Source: Erinaceus europaeus
Lineage: Eukaryota > Chordata > Mammalia > Eulipotyphla > Erinaceidae
NCBI RefSeq assembly: GCF_950295315.1
Contig: NC_080162.1
Span: forward strand, 71,492,697-71,556,696
DNA: 64,000 bases
Reading direction: 5' to 3'
Positions 45,316 to 59,321 of the stretch are shown piece by piece. Every line of letters starts with the position of its first letter. Position 1 is the stretch's first letter. The position numbers were made by a program, and so were the translations under genes. A model generated the notes under the pieces. That model did no database searches, was not told the DNA's origin, and saw nothing but the letters and a program-made list of their open reading frames with translations.

Positions 45316-45471
45316 GGGGGCGGGTGATGGCGCACCTGATTGAACGCACACATCACAATGTGCAAGGACCCAAGCTCAACTCCCTGGTCCCCACCTGCAG
45401 GGGGGAAGCTTTACAAGTGGTCAAGCAGTGTGGCAGGTGTCTCTCTGTCTCTCTGTCTCTCTCCCTATCAC
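45316..45471 (+). mobile_element. SINE B, truncated tail
   Basis: ggcgggtgatggcgcacctg head; runs into a SINE C within its C/T tract. Confidence 0.82.
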
Positions 45472-45625
45472 TGGTAGGTGGCATAGTGGATAAAGCATCG
45501 AATTCTCAAGCATGAGGTCCCAAGTTCAAACCCTGGCAGTACATGTACCAGAGTGATAGCTGTTTCTTCCTCTCGCTCTCTCCTCCTGTATTTCTGGTTA
45601 ATAAATAAAGTATTTTTATTTAAAA
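45472..45625 (+). mobile_element. SINE C
   Basis: gtaggtggcatagtggataa head; tcaagcatgaggtcccaagt. Confidence 0.88.
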
Positions 45626-45637
45626 AAAAAAGAATGT

Positions 45638-45982
45638 CGGGGTCGGGCGGTGGCGCAGCGCATGTGGCACAAAGCGCAGGGACCGGCGTAAGGATCCCGG
45701 TTCCAGCCCCCGGCTCCCCACCTGCAGCAGAGTCGCTTCACAGGCAGTGAAGCAGGTCTGCACGTGTCTATCTTTCTCTCCCCCTCTCTGTCTTCCCCTC
45801 CTCTCTCCGTTTCTCTATGTCCTATCCAACAATGAACAACATCATCAATGGCAATAATAACAACCACAACAAGGCAACAACAACAAGGGCAACAAAAAGG
45901 GGAAAAAATGGCCTCCAGGAGCGGTGGATTCATGGTGCATGCACCGAGCCCAGCAATAACACTGGAGGGAAAAAAAAAAAAG
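45638..45982 (+). mobile_element. SINE A with target-site duplication
   Basis: aaaagaatgtc on both sides; the head lacks a few bases between gcgcagc and gcatgtgg. Confidence 0.9.
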
Positions 45983-45989
45983 AATGTCA

Positions 45990-46440
45990 CATAACAGAAT
46001 CATGCAGCACCCAACATTCTGAATATAATTTTCTTCAACTAATATAAGGCATTTATGATTCATTCCTGTGGCTGCATTCATGTTAACTGCTACCAAGCAC
46101 TCCGTTGTACACATGGTTACTGTTTGTTTACCTCTCACACAATTTAGGGTCATTTGTTTTCAGTTTGGGGTGATTACCAAGAGAGCCACCATAAGCATTC
46201 ACATGCACATTTTGTGTGCTTCAAGTTAGTCATTTTGTTGGAATAACTCCCTATTAATGGAATTGCTGGGTTAAGTGGTAACTGTAAGTTTAACTTTGCA
46301 AGTAACAGCCTTCCAGAGTTTCTGAATGTTTTGCACCTCACCAATGATAAGGATTTTATGTTATATTTTCCTTCAATTGGTTCATAACTTTGTTTAATTA
46401 AATTAATTAACTTAGGCATTGTTGTCTCCAAGGTGTCATT
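45990..46440 (-). mobile_element. Ancient L1 ORF2 3' fragment, minus strand
   Basis: Minus-strand frame 46431..46174 contains LQLPLNPAIPLIGSYSNKM, like the LPYDPAIPLLG region near the C-terminus of older L1 ORF2. The surrounding bases also resemble the L1 3' end in reverse. Heavily mutated. Confidence 0.65.
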
Positions 46441-46449
46441 GTTCTAGGC

Positions 46450-46600
46450 TGAATTTTTCAGATGGAAAGAGCAAAGCAGAGAGACAGAGAAAATCACAGC
46501 ACTGAAGTTTCGTTCAACTCAGTGGGAGGGTTGGGCTCAAATCTGGGCCACACCCATGGTGAAACAGCACAATAACCAAGTGAGTTGTTTTGCTTACCCT
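46450..46600 (-). mobile_element. SINE E, minus strand
   Basis: tttcagatggaaagagcaaa to ccaagtgagttgttttgc. Confidence 0.6.
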
Positions 46601-46620
46601 ATTGTTATTTCACTTTTAAA

Positions 46621-46881
46621 AAAATATTTATTCCATTTTGTAGCCCTTGTTTTATTGTTGTAGTTATTATTGATGTTGTCGTTGTTGGATAGAACAGAGA
46701 GAAATGGAGAGAGGAGGGGAAGACAGAAAGGAGGAGAGAAAGACACCTGCAGACCTGCTTCACTGCCTGTGAAGCGACTCCCCTGCAGGTGGGGAGCCAG
46801 GGGCTTAAACCCGGATCCTTCCTCCAGTCCTTGTACTTTTCGCCACCTGCATTTATCCTGATGTGCTACCACCTGACTCCC
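46621..46881 (-). mobile_element. SINE A, minus strand, with 19-bp duplication
   Basis: ttgttatttcacttttaaa at 46602-46620 and 46882-46900. Confidence 0.92.
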
Positions 46882-46912
46882 TTGTTATTTCACTTTTAAA
46901 GATGTTTATCAT

Positions 46913-47056
46913 TGGGGCAGGGTGACGATTCACCTGATAAGACATGTTCACATGAAGGACCAAGGATGGAGCCCTCAGACCCTACCTGGAAAGCTTCACG
47001 ATCAGTGGAGAAGTGCTGCAGGGGGGTCTCACCTTCTTTCTGTCTCTCTCTCTTTA
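46913..47056 (+). mobile_element. SINE B-like, diverged
   Basis: ggggcagggtgacgattcac head and aagcttcacgatcagtgg. Confidence 0.55.
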
Positions 47057-47265
47057 AAAATCTTAATTATTTATTTATTGGATAGAGACCACCAGAAATG
47101 GAGACAGAAGAGGCAGGTAGAGAGAGAAAGAGACAGAAAGACACCTGCAACCTTGCTTCACCACTTGCAAAGCCTTCCCCTGAAGGTGAGGAACAGGGAC
47201 ACAAACCTGGGTTCTTGTGCATTGTAACATGTGTGCTCAACCATGTGCGCCACCACTGCCCCCCT
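47057..47265 (-). mobile_element. SINE B, minus strand
   Basis: aatcttaattatttatttat start; reversed head ends in gccaccactgccccc. Confidence 0.82.
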
Positions 47266-47376
47266 CCCCCTCCCCCTGCTTCTCACCCTCTATTAGTGCG
47301 TTGTAACATGTGTGCTCAACCAGGTGTGCCACCACTGCCCCCATCCCCCTACCCCCGCTTCTCACCCTCTATTAGG
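47219..47376. repeat. Tandem duplication of about 79 bp
   Basis: From ttgtaacatgtgtgctcaac to ctcaccctctattag occurs twice in a row with few differences; the unit includes a SINE head and a C-rich stretch. Confidence 0.85.
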
Positions 47377-47417
47377 GAAGAGGAAAGAATGAAGAAAGGA
47401 AGGGAAGGAGGGAGGGA

Positions 47418-47725
47418 TGTTGTTAAAATTCGGCATCTCCAGCCGGCCGGGCTGGCTTCACGGGCGGGTAACAGAGACGACCAGAGACAACGGCTGGGCA
47501 GGGAAGCTGTATTTCTTTATTCAGGAACAACGATTCATAAACTAAACCAAACTAATCACCAAACAGAACTCTGCTGCCTCTTTGCGGCGGCGCAAGCACT
47601 CTCTCTTACCCTCGAACTCAGGAACCCTCTCCGGGTTCCTTGGGGCAGGCCCGCGAAACTAACAGGACTGATCCAATTCTCTTGGCGGGGGAGAACTAGA
47701 ACAACCCAATGTAAAGCATACAACA
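47418..47725 (-). mobile_element. Solo LTR, type A, 308 bp
   Basis: Close to the 12.0-kb copy. gaggga is duplicated at 47412-47417 and 47726-47731. Ends are TG..CA. Confidence 0.85.
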
Positions 47726-47887
47726 GAGGGAGAACAAAATAATTGCAGGAAAATGTGCAGCAGTGCACATTGATACTAGTATTGATACTCCTAGTAGTAA
47801 ATAAATAAATAAATAATTTATTAATGTTATTATTTTAACATCTATTTTCCATGTAAACATCAAGTTTTCTCTCTGCTTCTTACTTTT

Positions 47888-48015
47888 TTTTTTTTTTTAA
47901 CTACCAGAGCGTTGTTCAACTCTGGCTTGTGGTGGTAACAGGGTTTGAACCTGGGACTTTGGAGCCTCAGACATGAGAGACTGTTTATATAACCATTATG
48001 CTATCTATCCTCTGC
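47888..48015 (-). mobile_element. SINE D, minus strand
   Basis: accagagcgttgttcaactc; tgaacctgggactttggagc. Confidence 0.85.
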
Positions 48016-48309
48016 CCTCTCTATGCTTCTTTACAGTTAGCTGTTCTCTGTCTTCTGTGTACTGTCCCTCTTTGGCCAGTATATTTGCAGTTGGCCTTTC
48101 TCTGCTTCCTGCCCACCATTCTCTTGTTGGTGACTTTTCTAATGGGTCAACCCTTTGCTTCCTTCTATATTGTGCCTGTGGTGAATTCTTTCACAGACCT
48201 CACACTAGCCACATGTCCCTTATTTCTTGGTGGAATGAGTTTGAACCGGGCCATAACTGACAACCATCTGACTAGTGCAGCTCTCTGCTATGGTTAGAAG
48301 AGCCTTGAG

Positions 48310-48586
48310 GGGAGCTGGGCGGTAGGTAGCACAGTGGGTTAAGCACAGGTGGCACAAAGTGCAAGGACCAGCCTAAGGATCCCAGTTCGAGCCCCCCGGT
48401 TCCCCACCTGCAGGGGAGTCGCTTCACAGGCGGTGAAGCAGGTCTGCAGGTGTCTGTGTTTCTCTCCCCCTCTGTCTTCCCCTCCTCTCTCCATTTCTCT
48501 CTGTCCTATCCAACAACGACATCAATAACTACAACAATAAAACAAGGGCAGCAAAAGGGAATAAATAAATAATTTTTTTTAAAAAA
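48310..48586 (+). mobile_element. SINE A with target-site duplication
   Basis: agaagagccttgag flanks both sides. Confidence 0.92.
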
Positions 48587-49221
48587 GAAGAGCCTTGAGA
48601 ATAATTCATTCCTCCCAGGCCCATCAGGGTATGGACCACCTTTTCCTTCTTGTTTCTTGAGTTACTACTGAAGGCCTCCAGACCAAGACAACTCTGGTGG
48701 TTCTAAAAAAAAATAAATAAAACTCCCCATCTTTCTCTTGAACCCCGACAGCCCATCAGGATGTGAAACAACTTTTTCTCCCTTTAACATTTCATCATCT
48801 GTTCTTGGAAACACAGGCTTGGAAAAACATAGTCTTGTTTGGTGAGATCCTCATCTGGAAGTCAACAATGAGCCATCCAGGATTTGGCTCTTAGTCGCCA
48901 CTGAGGTAGCCAGTTGCTAGTACAAGATCCAGACACTAGGCGGTGGAGACCCTAGTTTTGTGCTGGTTTGGGGTGGGGTTCTCTAGCCTCTAGGAGGGTT
49001 GCCTCCAGCCTGTGGAGTTTCCACTTGAACTCGTAGGAACTGGGTGGGATTTTCCCAACCTGTAGATGGTTCTGCATAGGCCTTTGACTTCCCTGTAGGG
49101 AAGACTTTGGGAAATGTGTCCCTGTGCCAGCTGCCCCTTCAGGCACTCACTTTTGTCATTCAAGACCAACTCCTTTCCTCAGGACTCACCTTTTGGCTGT
49201 TTTCTGACCCAGTGAAATTTT
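48587..49221. other. Unique sequence
   Basis: SINE-free; no gene recognised. Confidence 0.5.
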
Positions 49222-49572
49222 TTTTTTTCTTTCTCCTCCAGGGTTATTGCTGGGCTCGGTGCCTGCACCATGAATCCACCGCTCCTGGAGGCCATTTTTC
49301 CCCCCTTTTGTTGCCCTTGTTGTAGCTTTGTTGTGGTTATTATTATTGCCCTTGTTGACGCAATTCTTTGTTGGATAGGACAGAGAGAAATGGAGAGAGG
49401 AGGGGAAGACAGAGAAGGGGAGAGAAAGATAGACACCTGCAGACCTGCTTCACCGCCTGTGAAGCGACTTCCCTGCAGGTGGGGAGTCAGGGGCTCGAAC
49501 CGGGATCCTTAAGCCGGTCCCTGCGCTTTGCGCCACATGTGCTTAACCCACTGCGCCACCGCCCGACCCCCT
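49222..49572 (-). mobile_element. SINE A, minus strand, with target-site duplication
   Basis: agtgaaatttttt lies on both sides; long form with end module. Confidence 0.92.
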
Positions 49573-49595
49573 GAGTGAAATTTTTTAAAGAGAAA

Positions 49596-49686
49596 GCATT
49601 TAAAGCTGGATAGGATTTTAGTGATGCAAAAAGACTTTCATGCTTGAGGCACCAAATGTTCCAGGTTCAATCCCCAGAACTACCGT
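49596..49686 (+). mobile_element. SINE D, truncated
   Basis: ttcatgcttgaggcaccaaa; ggttcaatccccagaac. Confidence 0.78.
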
Positions 49687-49725
49687 GCTGGGAGTGGGGT
49701 GGGGGTGGGGGGCAGGAAAAAGAGA

Positions 49726-49900
49726 GGCTGGGCAGTGGCACATCTGGCTGAGTTCACATATTTCCATGCTCAAGGATCTGGGTTCAACCTGCAGAGAGGA
49801 GCTTCAAAGCAATGAAGCAGGGCTGCAGGTGTCTCTCTCCTTTTGTATCTCCCCCTCGCACCTCAATTTCTCTCTGTCCTATCCAATAAAAGGAGGAAAA
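49726..49900 (+). mobile_element. SINE B
   Basis: ggctgggcagtggcacatct head; box B region shortened. Confidence 0.78.
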
Positions 49901-50605
49901 GTGAATGAAAGAACAAAAAGGAAAGAAAAGGAGAGAGGAGAAAAAGAGAAAAGCAAAGTATTTAATTGCTTTCTATAAATTAGAGCTCTGTTCATTCTGA
50001 CAAGAAAATTGTCTGAAATCCCATAGGTTCAAGCTTTTCCCGCCTTATCCCTAATCCAAAATCTGGACCTTTGTAAGGACTGCTGTCTCTGCTTTGCTAA
50101 ATTTGAAGCCTCTCTTTCGGGCCACTCAGGATAACACTGACCTTCTCTTGCCTGCCCCCAACTCCAATCTCTCCCGAGAGCCCCTTTATCCATATTTTCT
50201 TTCCTCTTCAGATCTGACTCAAACTTGAAAACTAAACTACAGAGCTTTTCAAAGGGACAGTCCCCGGTTTTCGTGTCAAAAATTCCAAGTCTTTGCCTTA
50301 GTTTTTAATTTTACTTGATGACAAAATATCGATATTATCTTGAACTCTTACTATTATTTAAAAGAAAAATTACATTTGGGCACGTGCCTGTCACTATGTG
50401 TATAAAATGGGGTCAGGCTAAAATGAGCTACTACAGTCACCTTGCTGTCATTCTTCCCTTTTTATGCTGTCCTACTTGACTATCAGTTCTTACTCTATAA
50501 AACTAGTTGTAACTTAATGGTTTCTGTTATCTACATTAAAGCTCTGAGTTGTCTCCTTGGACAACTGTGTTTTTCTTCCTCCAGTATTGATAAAAATTTT
50601 ACCTG
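49901..50605. other. Unique sequence
   Basis: AT-richer, no gene recognised. Confidence 0.5.
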
Positions 50606-51160
50606 GGGGAGTCGGGTGGTAGCGCAGTGGGTTAAGCGCAGGTGGTGCAAAGCACAAGGAACCGTGTAAGGATCCCGGTTCAAGCCCCCGGCTCCCCACC
50701 TGCAGGGGAGTCGCTTTACAAGTGAAGCAGGTGTGCAGGGTCTTTCTCTTCCCCTCCTCTCTCCATTTCTTTTTCTTTTTTTAATATTTATTTATTCCCT
50801 TTTGTTGTCCGTGTCGTTTTATTGTTGTAGTTATTGATGTCGTCATTGTTGGATAGGCCAGAGAGAAAAAGAGGAGGGGAAGACAGAGAGGAGGAGAGAA
50901 AGACAGACACCTGCAGACCTGCTTCACCGCCTGTGAGGCGACTCCCCTGCAGGTGGGGAGCCGAGGGCTCCAACCGGGATCCTTACTCCGGTCTTTGCTT
51001 CACCTGTGCTTAACCCGCTGCGCTACCACCCGACTGCCCCTCTCTCCATTTCTCTCTGTCCTATGCAACAATGACGACATCAATAATAATAATGATTACA
51101 ACAATAAAACAAAGGCAACAAAAGGGAATAAATAAGTAAATATTTTTTAAAAATTAAAAA
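50606..51160 (+). mobile_element. SINE A split by an inverted SINE A
   Basis: Plus-strand parts at 50606-50770 and 51039-51160; a minus-strand A copy at 50771-51038 between perfect duplications cctctctccatttct (50756-50770 and 51039-51053). The pair could form a long hairpin in RNA. Confidence 0.92.
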
Positions 51161-51224
51161 AATTTACATCGGAACTCATTTCTTTTCTAAATGTTACAAC
51201 ATAACAATGCCGAAATAGCCAGCT

Positions 51225-51512
51225 AGGGAGTTGGGCAGTAGCTCAGCGGGTTAAGCGCAGGTGACACCAAGCGCAAGGACCGGCGTAAGGATCCCGGTTC
51301 AAGTCCCTGGCTCCTCACCTGTGTGGGGGGGGTCGCTTCACAAGTGGTGAAGCAGGTCTGCAGGTGTCTATCTTTCTCTCCCCCTCTCTGTCTTCCCCTC
51401 CTCTCTCCATTTTTCTCTGTCCTATCCAACAACATTGACATCATCAACAACAATAATAACTACAACAATAAAACAACAAGGGCAACAAAAGGGAATAAAT
51501 ATTTAAAAAAAT
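51225..51512 (+). mobile_element. SINE A
   Basis: ggagttgggcagtagctcag head; CAA-rich tail. Confidence 0.9.
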
Positions 51513-51514
51513 AA

Positions 51515-51720
51515 ATAAAATATATTGTACCAAAGGAAAAGTCTCTGGGGTGGGTGGGTGGAGAGGATAAAGATCCAAGAAGGATGACAGAGGACCTAGT
51601 GGGGGTTGTATTGTTATATGGAAAACTGAGAAATGTTATGCATAAACTATTGTATTTACTGTTGAATGTAAAACATTAATTCCCCAATAAATAAATTAAA
51701 ATAATAATAAAATAAAATAA
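51515..51720 (+). mobile_element. L1 3' end (first 3'UTR type)
   Basis: ctctggggtgggtgggtgga, gtgggggttgtattgttata and aatgttatgcataaac match the segment at 34691-34800 of the longer L1; ends in ttccccaataaataaatt. Confidence 0.8.
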
Positions 51721-51947
51721 ACAGCCAGCTCTTAGCTGGGTCATTGTCTTAGGACTAAGGCAAACACTAAAAAGAAAGAAAGGAAGAAAGAACTGATAAT
51801 TTTTAAGTGGTTAAAATATTGCCCTATTTTTATATGTTTCATGTTTATTTGCTTAAATTTGACTGTATTATAACTAAATACAAAATTAAGAATGTTCTTT
51901 CTGTTAGTGGAAATAAGGATAACTTTTGGTTAAAAAAATTAATTTAA

Positions 51948-52100
51948 GTGGTCCGGGAGGTGGGGCAGTGGTAAGCTTTGAACTCTCAAGCATGAGGTCC
52001 CGAGTTTGATCCCCGGCCACACATGTGCCAGAGTGATGTCTGGTTCTTTTCTCTCCTCTTATCTTTCTCATAAATAAATAAAATCTTTTTAAAAAATTAA
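51948..52100 (+). mobile_element. SINE C with target-site duplication
   Basis: aaaaattaatttaa on both sides; ggtccgggaggtggggcagt head. Confidence 0.92.
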
Positions 52101-52149
52101 TTTAAACCATTGAAAGTGGCAAAACTTCCCAAGAATTTTACATATATAT

Positions 52150-52790
52150 ATAATGAAAGAGAGAGAGAACCCAGAACCAGTGTTCTGGCTTATGGTGGTA
52201 CTGGGGAATTGAACTTGAGATTTCAAAGCCTTAGGCATGAAACTCTTTTTGTGGGGACTAGGGGTGGTGCACCTGGTTGAGTGCACAAATTGCAGCACAA
52301 GGACTTGGGTTCAAGCCCCTGGATTACATTCTGAGAGGTAAAGTAATGTTGCAGTTATCTCTTTGTTTCTCTCCCTCTCTATCTCCCACTCTTCAATTTC
52401 TCTGTCCTATCATATAAATCGAAATTATAAAAAAAGAGGGGGAGTTGGGCATTATTGCAGCAGGTTAAGTGCAGGTGGCACAAGCACAAGGACCAGCGTA
52501 AGGATCCCGGTTCGAGCCCCCGGCTCCCCACCTGCGGGGGAGTCAGTTTACTGGTGGTGAAGCAGGTCTGCAGGTGTCTGTCTTTCTCTCCCCCTCTCTG
52601 TCTTCCCCTCCTCTCTCCATTTTACTCGTCCTATCCAACAACGACGACATGACGACGTCAATAACAACAATAATAACTACAACAATAAAACAACAAGGGC
52701 AACAAAAGGGAATAAATAAATAAATAACTGTTTAAAAATTTTTTTAAAAAAAGAAAGTCTTTTTGCATAGTCATTATGCTATCTCCCCAA
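52150..52790 (-). mobile_element. SINE D (minus) split by SINE B and SINE A
   Basis: D parts at 52150-52248 and 52753-52790 (tttttgcatagtcattatgc). Between them are SINE B 52252-52432 and SINE A 52438-52750, both plus strand. Confidence 0.85.
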
Positions 52791-52979
52791 GAATCAAAAT
52801 TCTTTCTACCCATAAAAGAAAAGAAAGTTCTAGAGAATTAATTACTAAGGCAAAATATACCTTATAAGGCCCACAAAGTTTGTCAATATATTCTCTTTGT
52901 GGAAAATTATAAATATAAGTTTGATTTTATCTGAAATTGTGATGTCTGTGGGAAACATTGTCACATAAAGATGTTTATT

Positions 52980-53268
52980 CTGGGAGTCGTGCGGTTGCTC
53001 ACCGGGTTAAGTGCAGGTGGCGCAAAGCGAAAGGACCAGAGTAAGGATCCCGGTTCGAGCCCCCGGCTCCCCACCTTCAGGGAAGTCGCTTCACAGGAGA
53101 TGAAGTAAGTCTGCAGGTGTCTATCTTTCTCTCCCCCTCTCTGTCTTCCCCTCCTCTCTCCATTTCTCTCTGTCCTATCCAACAACGACGACATCAATAA
53201 CAACAACAATAATAACTACAACAACAATTTTAAAAAAAAGGGCAACAAAAGGGAATAAATTTTGAAAA
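52980..53268 (+). mobile_element. SINE A
   Basis: gggagtcgtgcggttgctca head; near-perfect duplication agatgtttattct / agaggtttattct. Confidence 0.9.
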
Positions 53269-53274
53269 AAGAGG

Positions 53275-53394
53275 TTTATTCTTGGAGCTGCATCGTGGCA
53301 CACCCCACTGAGTATGCGCATTGCCATATGCAAGGACACGTGTTCAAGCCCTCAACCTCCACCTGCTGGAAACTACAAGCTGTGAAGCAGTGTT

Positions 53395-53437
<43 letters not shown>

Positions 53438-53615
53438 GAGCACTGCTCAGCTCTTACTGATAGTGGTTGGGGGATCGAACCTGGGACTTCGGAGCCTCAG
53501 ACATGAGTCTGCTTGCATAACCATTATGCTATCTACCTACCAACCGTCTTTCTCTCTTCCTGTCTCCCTCTTCCCTCTCAATTTCCCTCTGCCCTTACAA
53601 ATAAAAAGAATAAAC
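53275..53615 (+). mobile_element. SINE B split by a minus-strand SINE D
   Basis: B parts at 53275-53432 and 53545-53615, with a (CT)n run at 53401-53433; reversed D at 53434-53545 (agcactgctcagctctta). Confidence 0.8.
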
Positions 53616-53619
53616 AAGG

Positions 53620-53985
53620 GGGCCACGTGGTAGTGCAACGGATTAAACGCATATAGCTCAAAGAGCAAGGACCGAAGTAAGGATCCGGGCTCGAGGCCCC
53701 AGCTCCCCACCTGCAGGGGGGTCACCTCACAGGCAGTGAAGCAGGTCTGCAGGTGTTTATCTTTCTCTCCCCCTCTCTGTCTTCCTCCTCCTTTTTCGAT
53801 TTCTCTCTGTCTTATCCAACAATAATGACAGCAGTGACAACAACAATAATAATAACAACAACAACGATAAAACAAGGGCAACAAAAGGAGAAGGAATGGC
53901 CTCTAGGAGCAGTGGATTCGTGGTGCAGGTACCGAGCCCCAGCAATAACCCTGGGGGCAATAAATAAATAAATAAATAAATATGA
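53620..53985 (+). mobile_element. SINE A
   Basis: ggccacgtggtagtgcaacg head; end module, AAAT tail. Confidence 0.88.
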
Positions 53986-53992
53986 AAGACAT

Positions 53993-54068
53993 AAAAGAGG
54001 AAAATGACTAGCAGGAGTAGTGGATTTGTTGTACAGGCACCAAGTCCCACTAATAACCCTGGTGGCAA
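53993..54068 (+). mobile_element. Isolated SINE A end module
   Basis: tgactagcaggagtagtgga to ctaataaccctggtggc without a body. Confidence 0.72.
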
Positions 54069-54275
54069 AAATCAAACAAAAATATTTATTATTTTAAACT
54101 TATGTATATAAAAACTAAAATGAATATTTTAAAACCACATTTTTCCTAAGGAAAATTATAAATATAAGTTATTATACTATTGTTTGACTTAGTGAAATGA
54201 GTAAAATGGACACTAAATACATCTTTAAGCTAATATGTTTTCAAATTGAAATGGTTGTACAAAGGTCTGAGAAAG

Positions 54276-54480
54276 GGACCAGGTGTTGGTGCACCTGGTT
54301 AAGTGCTCACATTATAGTGCTCAAGGACCCAGATTCAAGCCCCTGGTCCCCACCTGCAAGGGTAAAGCTTCACAGGTAGTGAAACAGGGCTGCAGGTGTC
54401 TCTGTTTCTCTGTCTCTCTATCTCCCTTTCCCCTCTCAATTTCTCTCTATCGATAATTAGCAAATACAAATAATAAAAAA
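54276..54480 (+). mobile_element. SINE B with target-site duplication
   Basis: acaaaggtctgagaaa on both sides. Confidence 0.92.
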
Positions 54481-54719
54481 ACAAAGGTCTGAGAAATGGG
54501 AAGAAATGAAATTATCAGCTGGAATATCTAGTTATCTGTATACCCATGTGTGTGTCCATCCTGTTTAATTTGTTAAATCAGGTTTTTTTTTACTTAATAG
54601 AACATTTTTAGAGATATAAACTTAAGAAGCTTCTCAAATCAAAACTAAAATCTTAAGGAAAAGAAAACTGAGATCAATCTTTGTTTGCTTATATGTTATA
54701 TGTGCTTTTGTCTCTGATA

Positions 54720-55021
54720 ATTTTTTTTTTTCCTCCAGGGTTATTGCTGGGCTCGGTGCCTGCACCATGAATCCACCGCTCCTGGAGGCCATTTTTTCCC
54801 CCTTTTGTTGCCCTTGTTGCCGTAGCCTCGTTGTGGTTATTATTATTGCCATTGTTGATGTTGTTCGTTGTTGTATAGGACAGAGAGAAATGGAAAGAGG
54901 AGGGGAAGACAAAGAAGGGGAGAGAAAGACAGACACCTGCAGACCTGCTTCACCGCCTGTGAAGCGACTCTGCTGCAGGTGGGGAGCCGGGGGCTCGAAC
55001 CGGGATCTTTACACTGGTCCT
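54720..55021 (-). mobile_element. SINE A, minus strand, head missing
   Basis: Stops just past box B at ggtcctt and abuts a plus-strand A copy head to head. Confidence 0.88.
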
Positions 55022-55022
55022 T

Positions 55023-55298
55023 GGGAGTTGGGCGTTAGCGCAGCAGGTTAAGAGTAGGTGGCGAAAAGCACAAGGGCCGGAGTAAGGATCCTGGTTCGTG
55101 CCCCCTGCTCCCCACCTGCAGGGGAATCGCTTCACAGGTGGTGTCTATCTTTCTCTCCTCCTGTCTTCCCCTTCTCTCTCTCCACTTCTCTCTGTCTTAT
55201 CCAACAACAACAACATCAATAACAACAATAACTGCAACAATAAAACAACAAAGGGCAACAAAAGGGAATAAATAAATAAATAAAATTTTAAAAAAAGA
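55023..55298 (+). mobile_element. SINE A
   Basis: gggagttgggcgttagcgca head; the middle after gcttcacaggtggtg is shortened. Confidence 0.87.
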
Positions 55299-55309
55299 AT
55301 GACTGTTTT

Positions 55310-55792
55310 TTAAATTGCTACTAGGATTATGCTGGGGTTTGGTCATGGCAAACCCACTGCTCCCAGAAGAGGTTCTTTTTTTTTTTTTTATTTACTTTTT
55401 TTTTTTTTTGACCAGAGCACTGCTCAGCTCTGGTTTATGGTGGTGCAGGGGATTAAACCTGGGACTTTGGAGCCTCAGGCATCAGAGTCTCTTTGCATAA
55501 ACATTATGCTATCTACTCCTGCCCTCTTTTTTTTTAAAAAAACTTTATTTATTTCCCATTTGTCGCCCTTGTTTATTGTCATTGTTGTTATTGCTGCCGT
55601 TGTTGTTCGATAGGACAGTGAGAAATCAAGAGAGGAGGGAAAGACAGAGAGGGGGAGAGATAGATACTTGCAGATCTGCTTCACTGCCTGTGAAACGAAC
55701 CCCCTGCAGGTGGACAGCTGGGAGCTGGATCCTGATGCCAGTGGATGCCCTTTCCACCATGTGCTTAACCCACTGCCCCACCACCTGGCTGT
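55310..55792 (-). mobile_element. SINE A end module, SINE D and SINE A, all minus
   Basis: End module 55310-55372 (gattatgctggggtttggtc), reversed D 55390-55522 and reversed A body and head 55530-55792. The D copy may have split one A element. Confidence 0.75.
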
Positions 55793-55799
55793 TCCCCCC

Positions 55800-55924
55800 C
55801 TTTTTTTTTTTAATTAGAGCACTGATCAGCTCTGGTTTATGGTGGTGTGGAGGATTCAACCTGGGACTTTGGAGTCTTAGGCATGAGAGTCTCTTTGCAT
55901 AACCATTGCGTTTTCTAGCCCAGC
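55800..55924 (-). mobile_element. SINE D, minus strand
   Basis: agagcactgatcagctctgg; accattgcgttttctagccc. Confidence 0.85.
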
Positions 55925-55926
55925 CC

Positions 55927-56128
55927 CCTTTTGTTTTACTTTATTTTTTGGTTTGAAACAGAATTGAGAGGGGAGAGACAGAGAAAGAGGTAGAGATAGA
56001 GAACTGCCTGCAGCACTGCTCCATCATTTGTGAAGCCTCCCCTTGCGGATGGGGACTCAGGGCTTGAACTTGGGTCTTTACACATGGTAAATTGTACACA
56101 ATACCAGGTACATTATTGCCTGGCCTCC
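55927..56128 (-). mobile_element. SINE B, minus strand
   Basis: gcagcactgctccatcattt; ends in cattattgcctggcc. Confidence 0.78.
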
Positions 56129-58431
<2,303 letters not shown>

Positions 58432-59038
58432 CTTCTGCCAGCCATGACATCACCTCTCCAGACAATAATTAGGATCCATACATATCAGATTACAGGCTCA
58501 GGCAAAAAAAAAAAAAAAACTAGTATAGCCACAGGTCCTTTGGAATATACCTAAAATATGCTTACGAGCTACCTACAAAATGGAGGGCCCCCAACTCTTC
58601 ATCTGCACTATTCCAGCCTTTAGGTCCATAATTGGTCAACACTTTGTTTGGCTTTGTATGTTAACTCTCTTTTCAACCACCAGGTGCCAGATGCTAGCAT
58701 GATGCCAACCAGACTTCCCTGGACAGACAACTCTACCAATGTGTCCTGGAGCTCTGCTTCCCCAGAGCCCTTTCCTACTAGGGAAAGAGAGATACAGGCT
58801 GGGAGTATGGATCAACCTGTCAATGCCCATGTTCAGCGGGGAAGCAATTACAGAAGCCAGACCTTCCACCCTCTGCATCCCACAATGACCTTGGGTCCAT
58901 ACTCCCAGAGGGATAAAGAATAAGAAAGCTATCAGGGGAGGGGATGGGATACAGAGTTCTGGTGGTGGGAATTGTGTGAAGTTGTACCCCTCTTATCCTA
59001 TGGTTTAGTCAGTGTTTCCTTTTTATAAATAAAAAAAA
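58432..59038 (+). mobile_element. L1 3' end, 5'-truncated
   Basis: Same landmarks as the 17.0-kb copy, from agccatgacatcacctctcc to the tail tataaataaaaaaaat; internal A-run at 58506-58521. Confidence 0.77.
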
Positions 59039-59192
59039 TAGGACTGATTGTTTTTGCACTTTTAGTGTATTTCAAAATGAAAACAGTTAAAAAGATAAAA
59101 GAAAGACAGACTTCCTCTGTGGGAGGGGTGCTAGTAAGTATTGTGATCAAGATGATCAATCTGGATGCCCTTCTGAGAAGAAACTTGCTGGG

Positions 59193-59313
59193 TGGAGAAG
59201 ACAACACAGCAGCTTATGCAGCAGACTTTCATGCCTGAGGCACCAGAGGTCCCAGTTTCAATTCCCAGTACCAAAACCCAGAACTGAGTAGTACTCTGGC
59301 TGGAAAAAAAAAA
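59193..59313 (+). mobile_element. SINE D
   Basis: gggtggagaagacaacacag head; gaactgagtagtactctgg. Confidence 0.78.
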
Positions 59314-59321
59314 AAAGTGAA

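Noticed and set aside
47098..47742. 214-codon open frame
   Set aside because: It runs through a reversed SINE B, a tandem duplication and a solo LTR, so it is a chance fusion of repeats.
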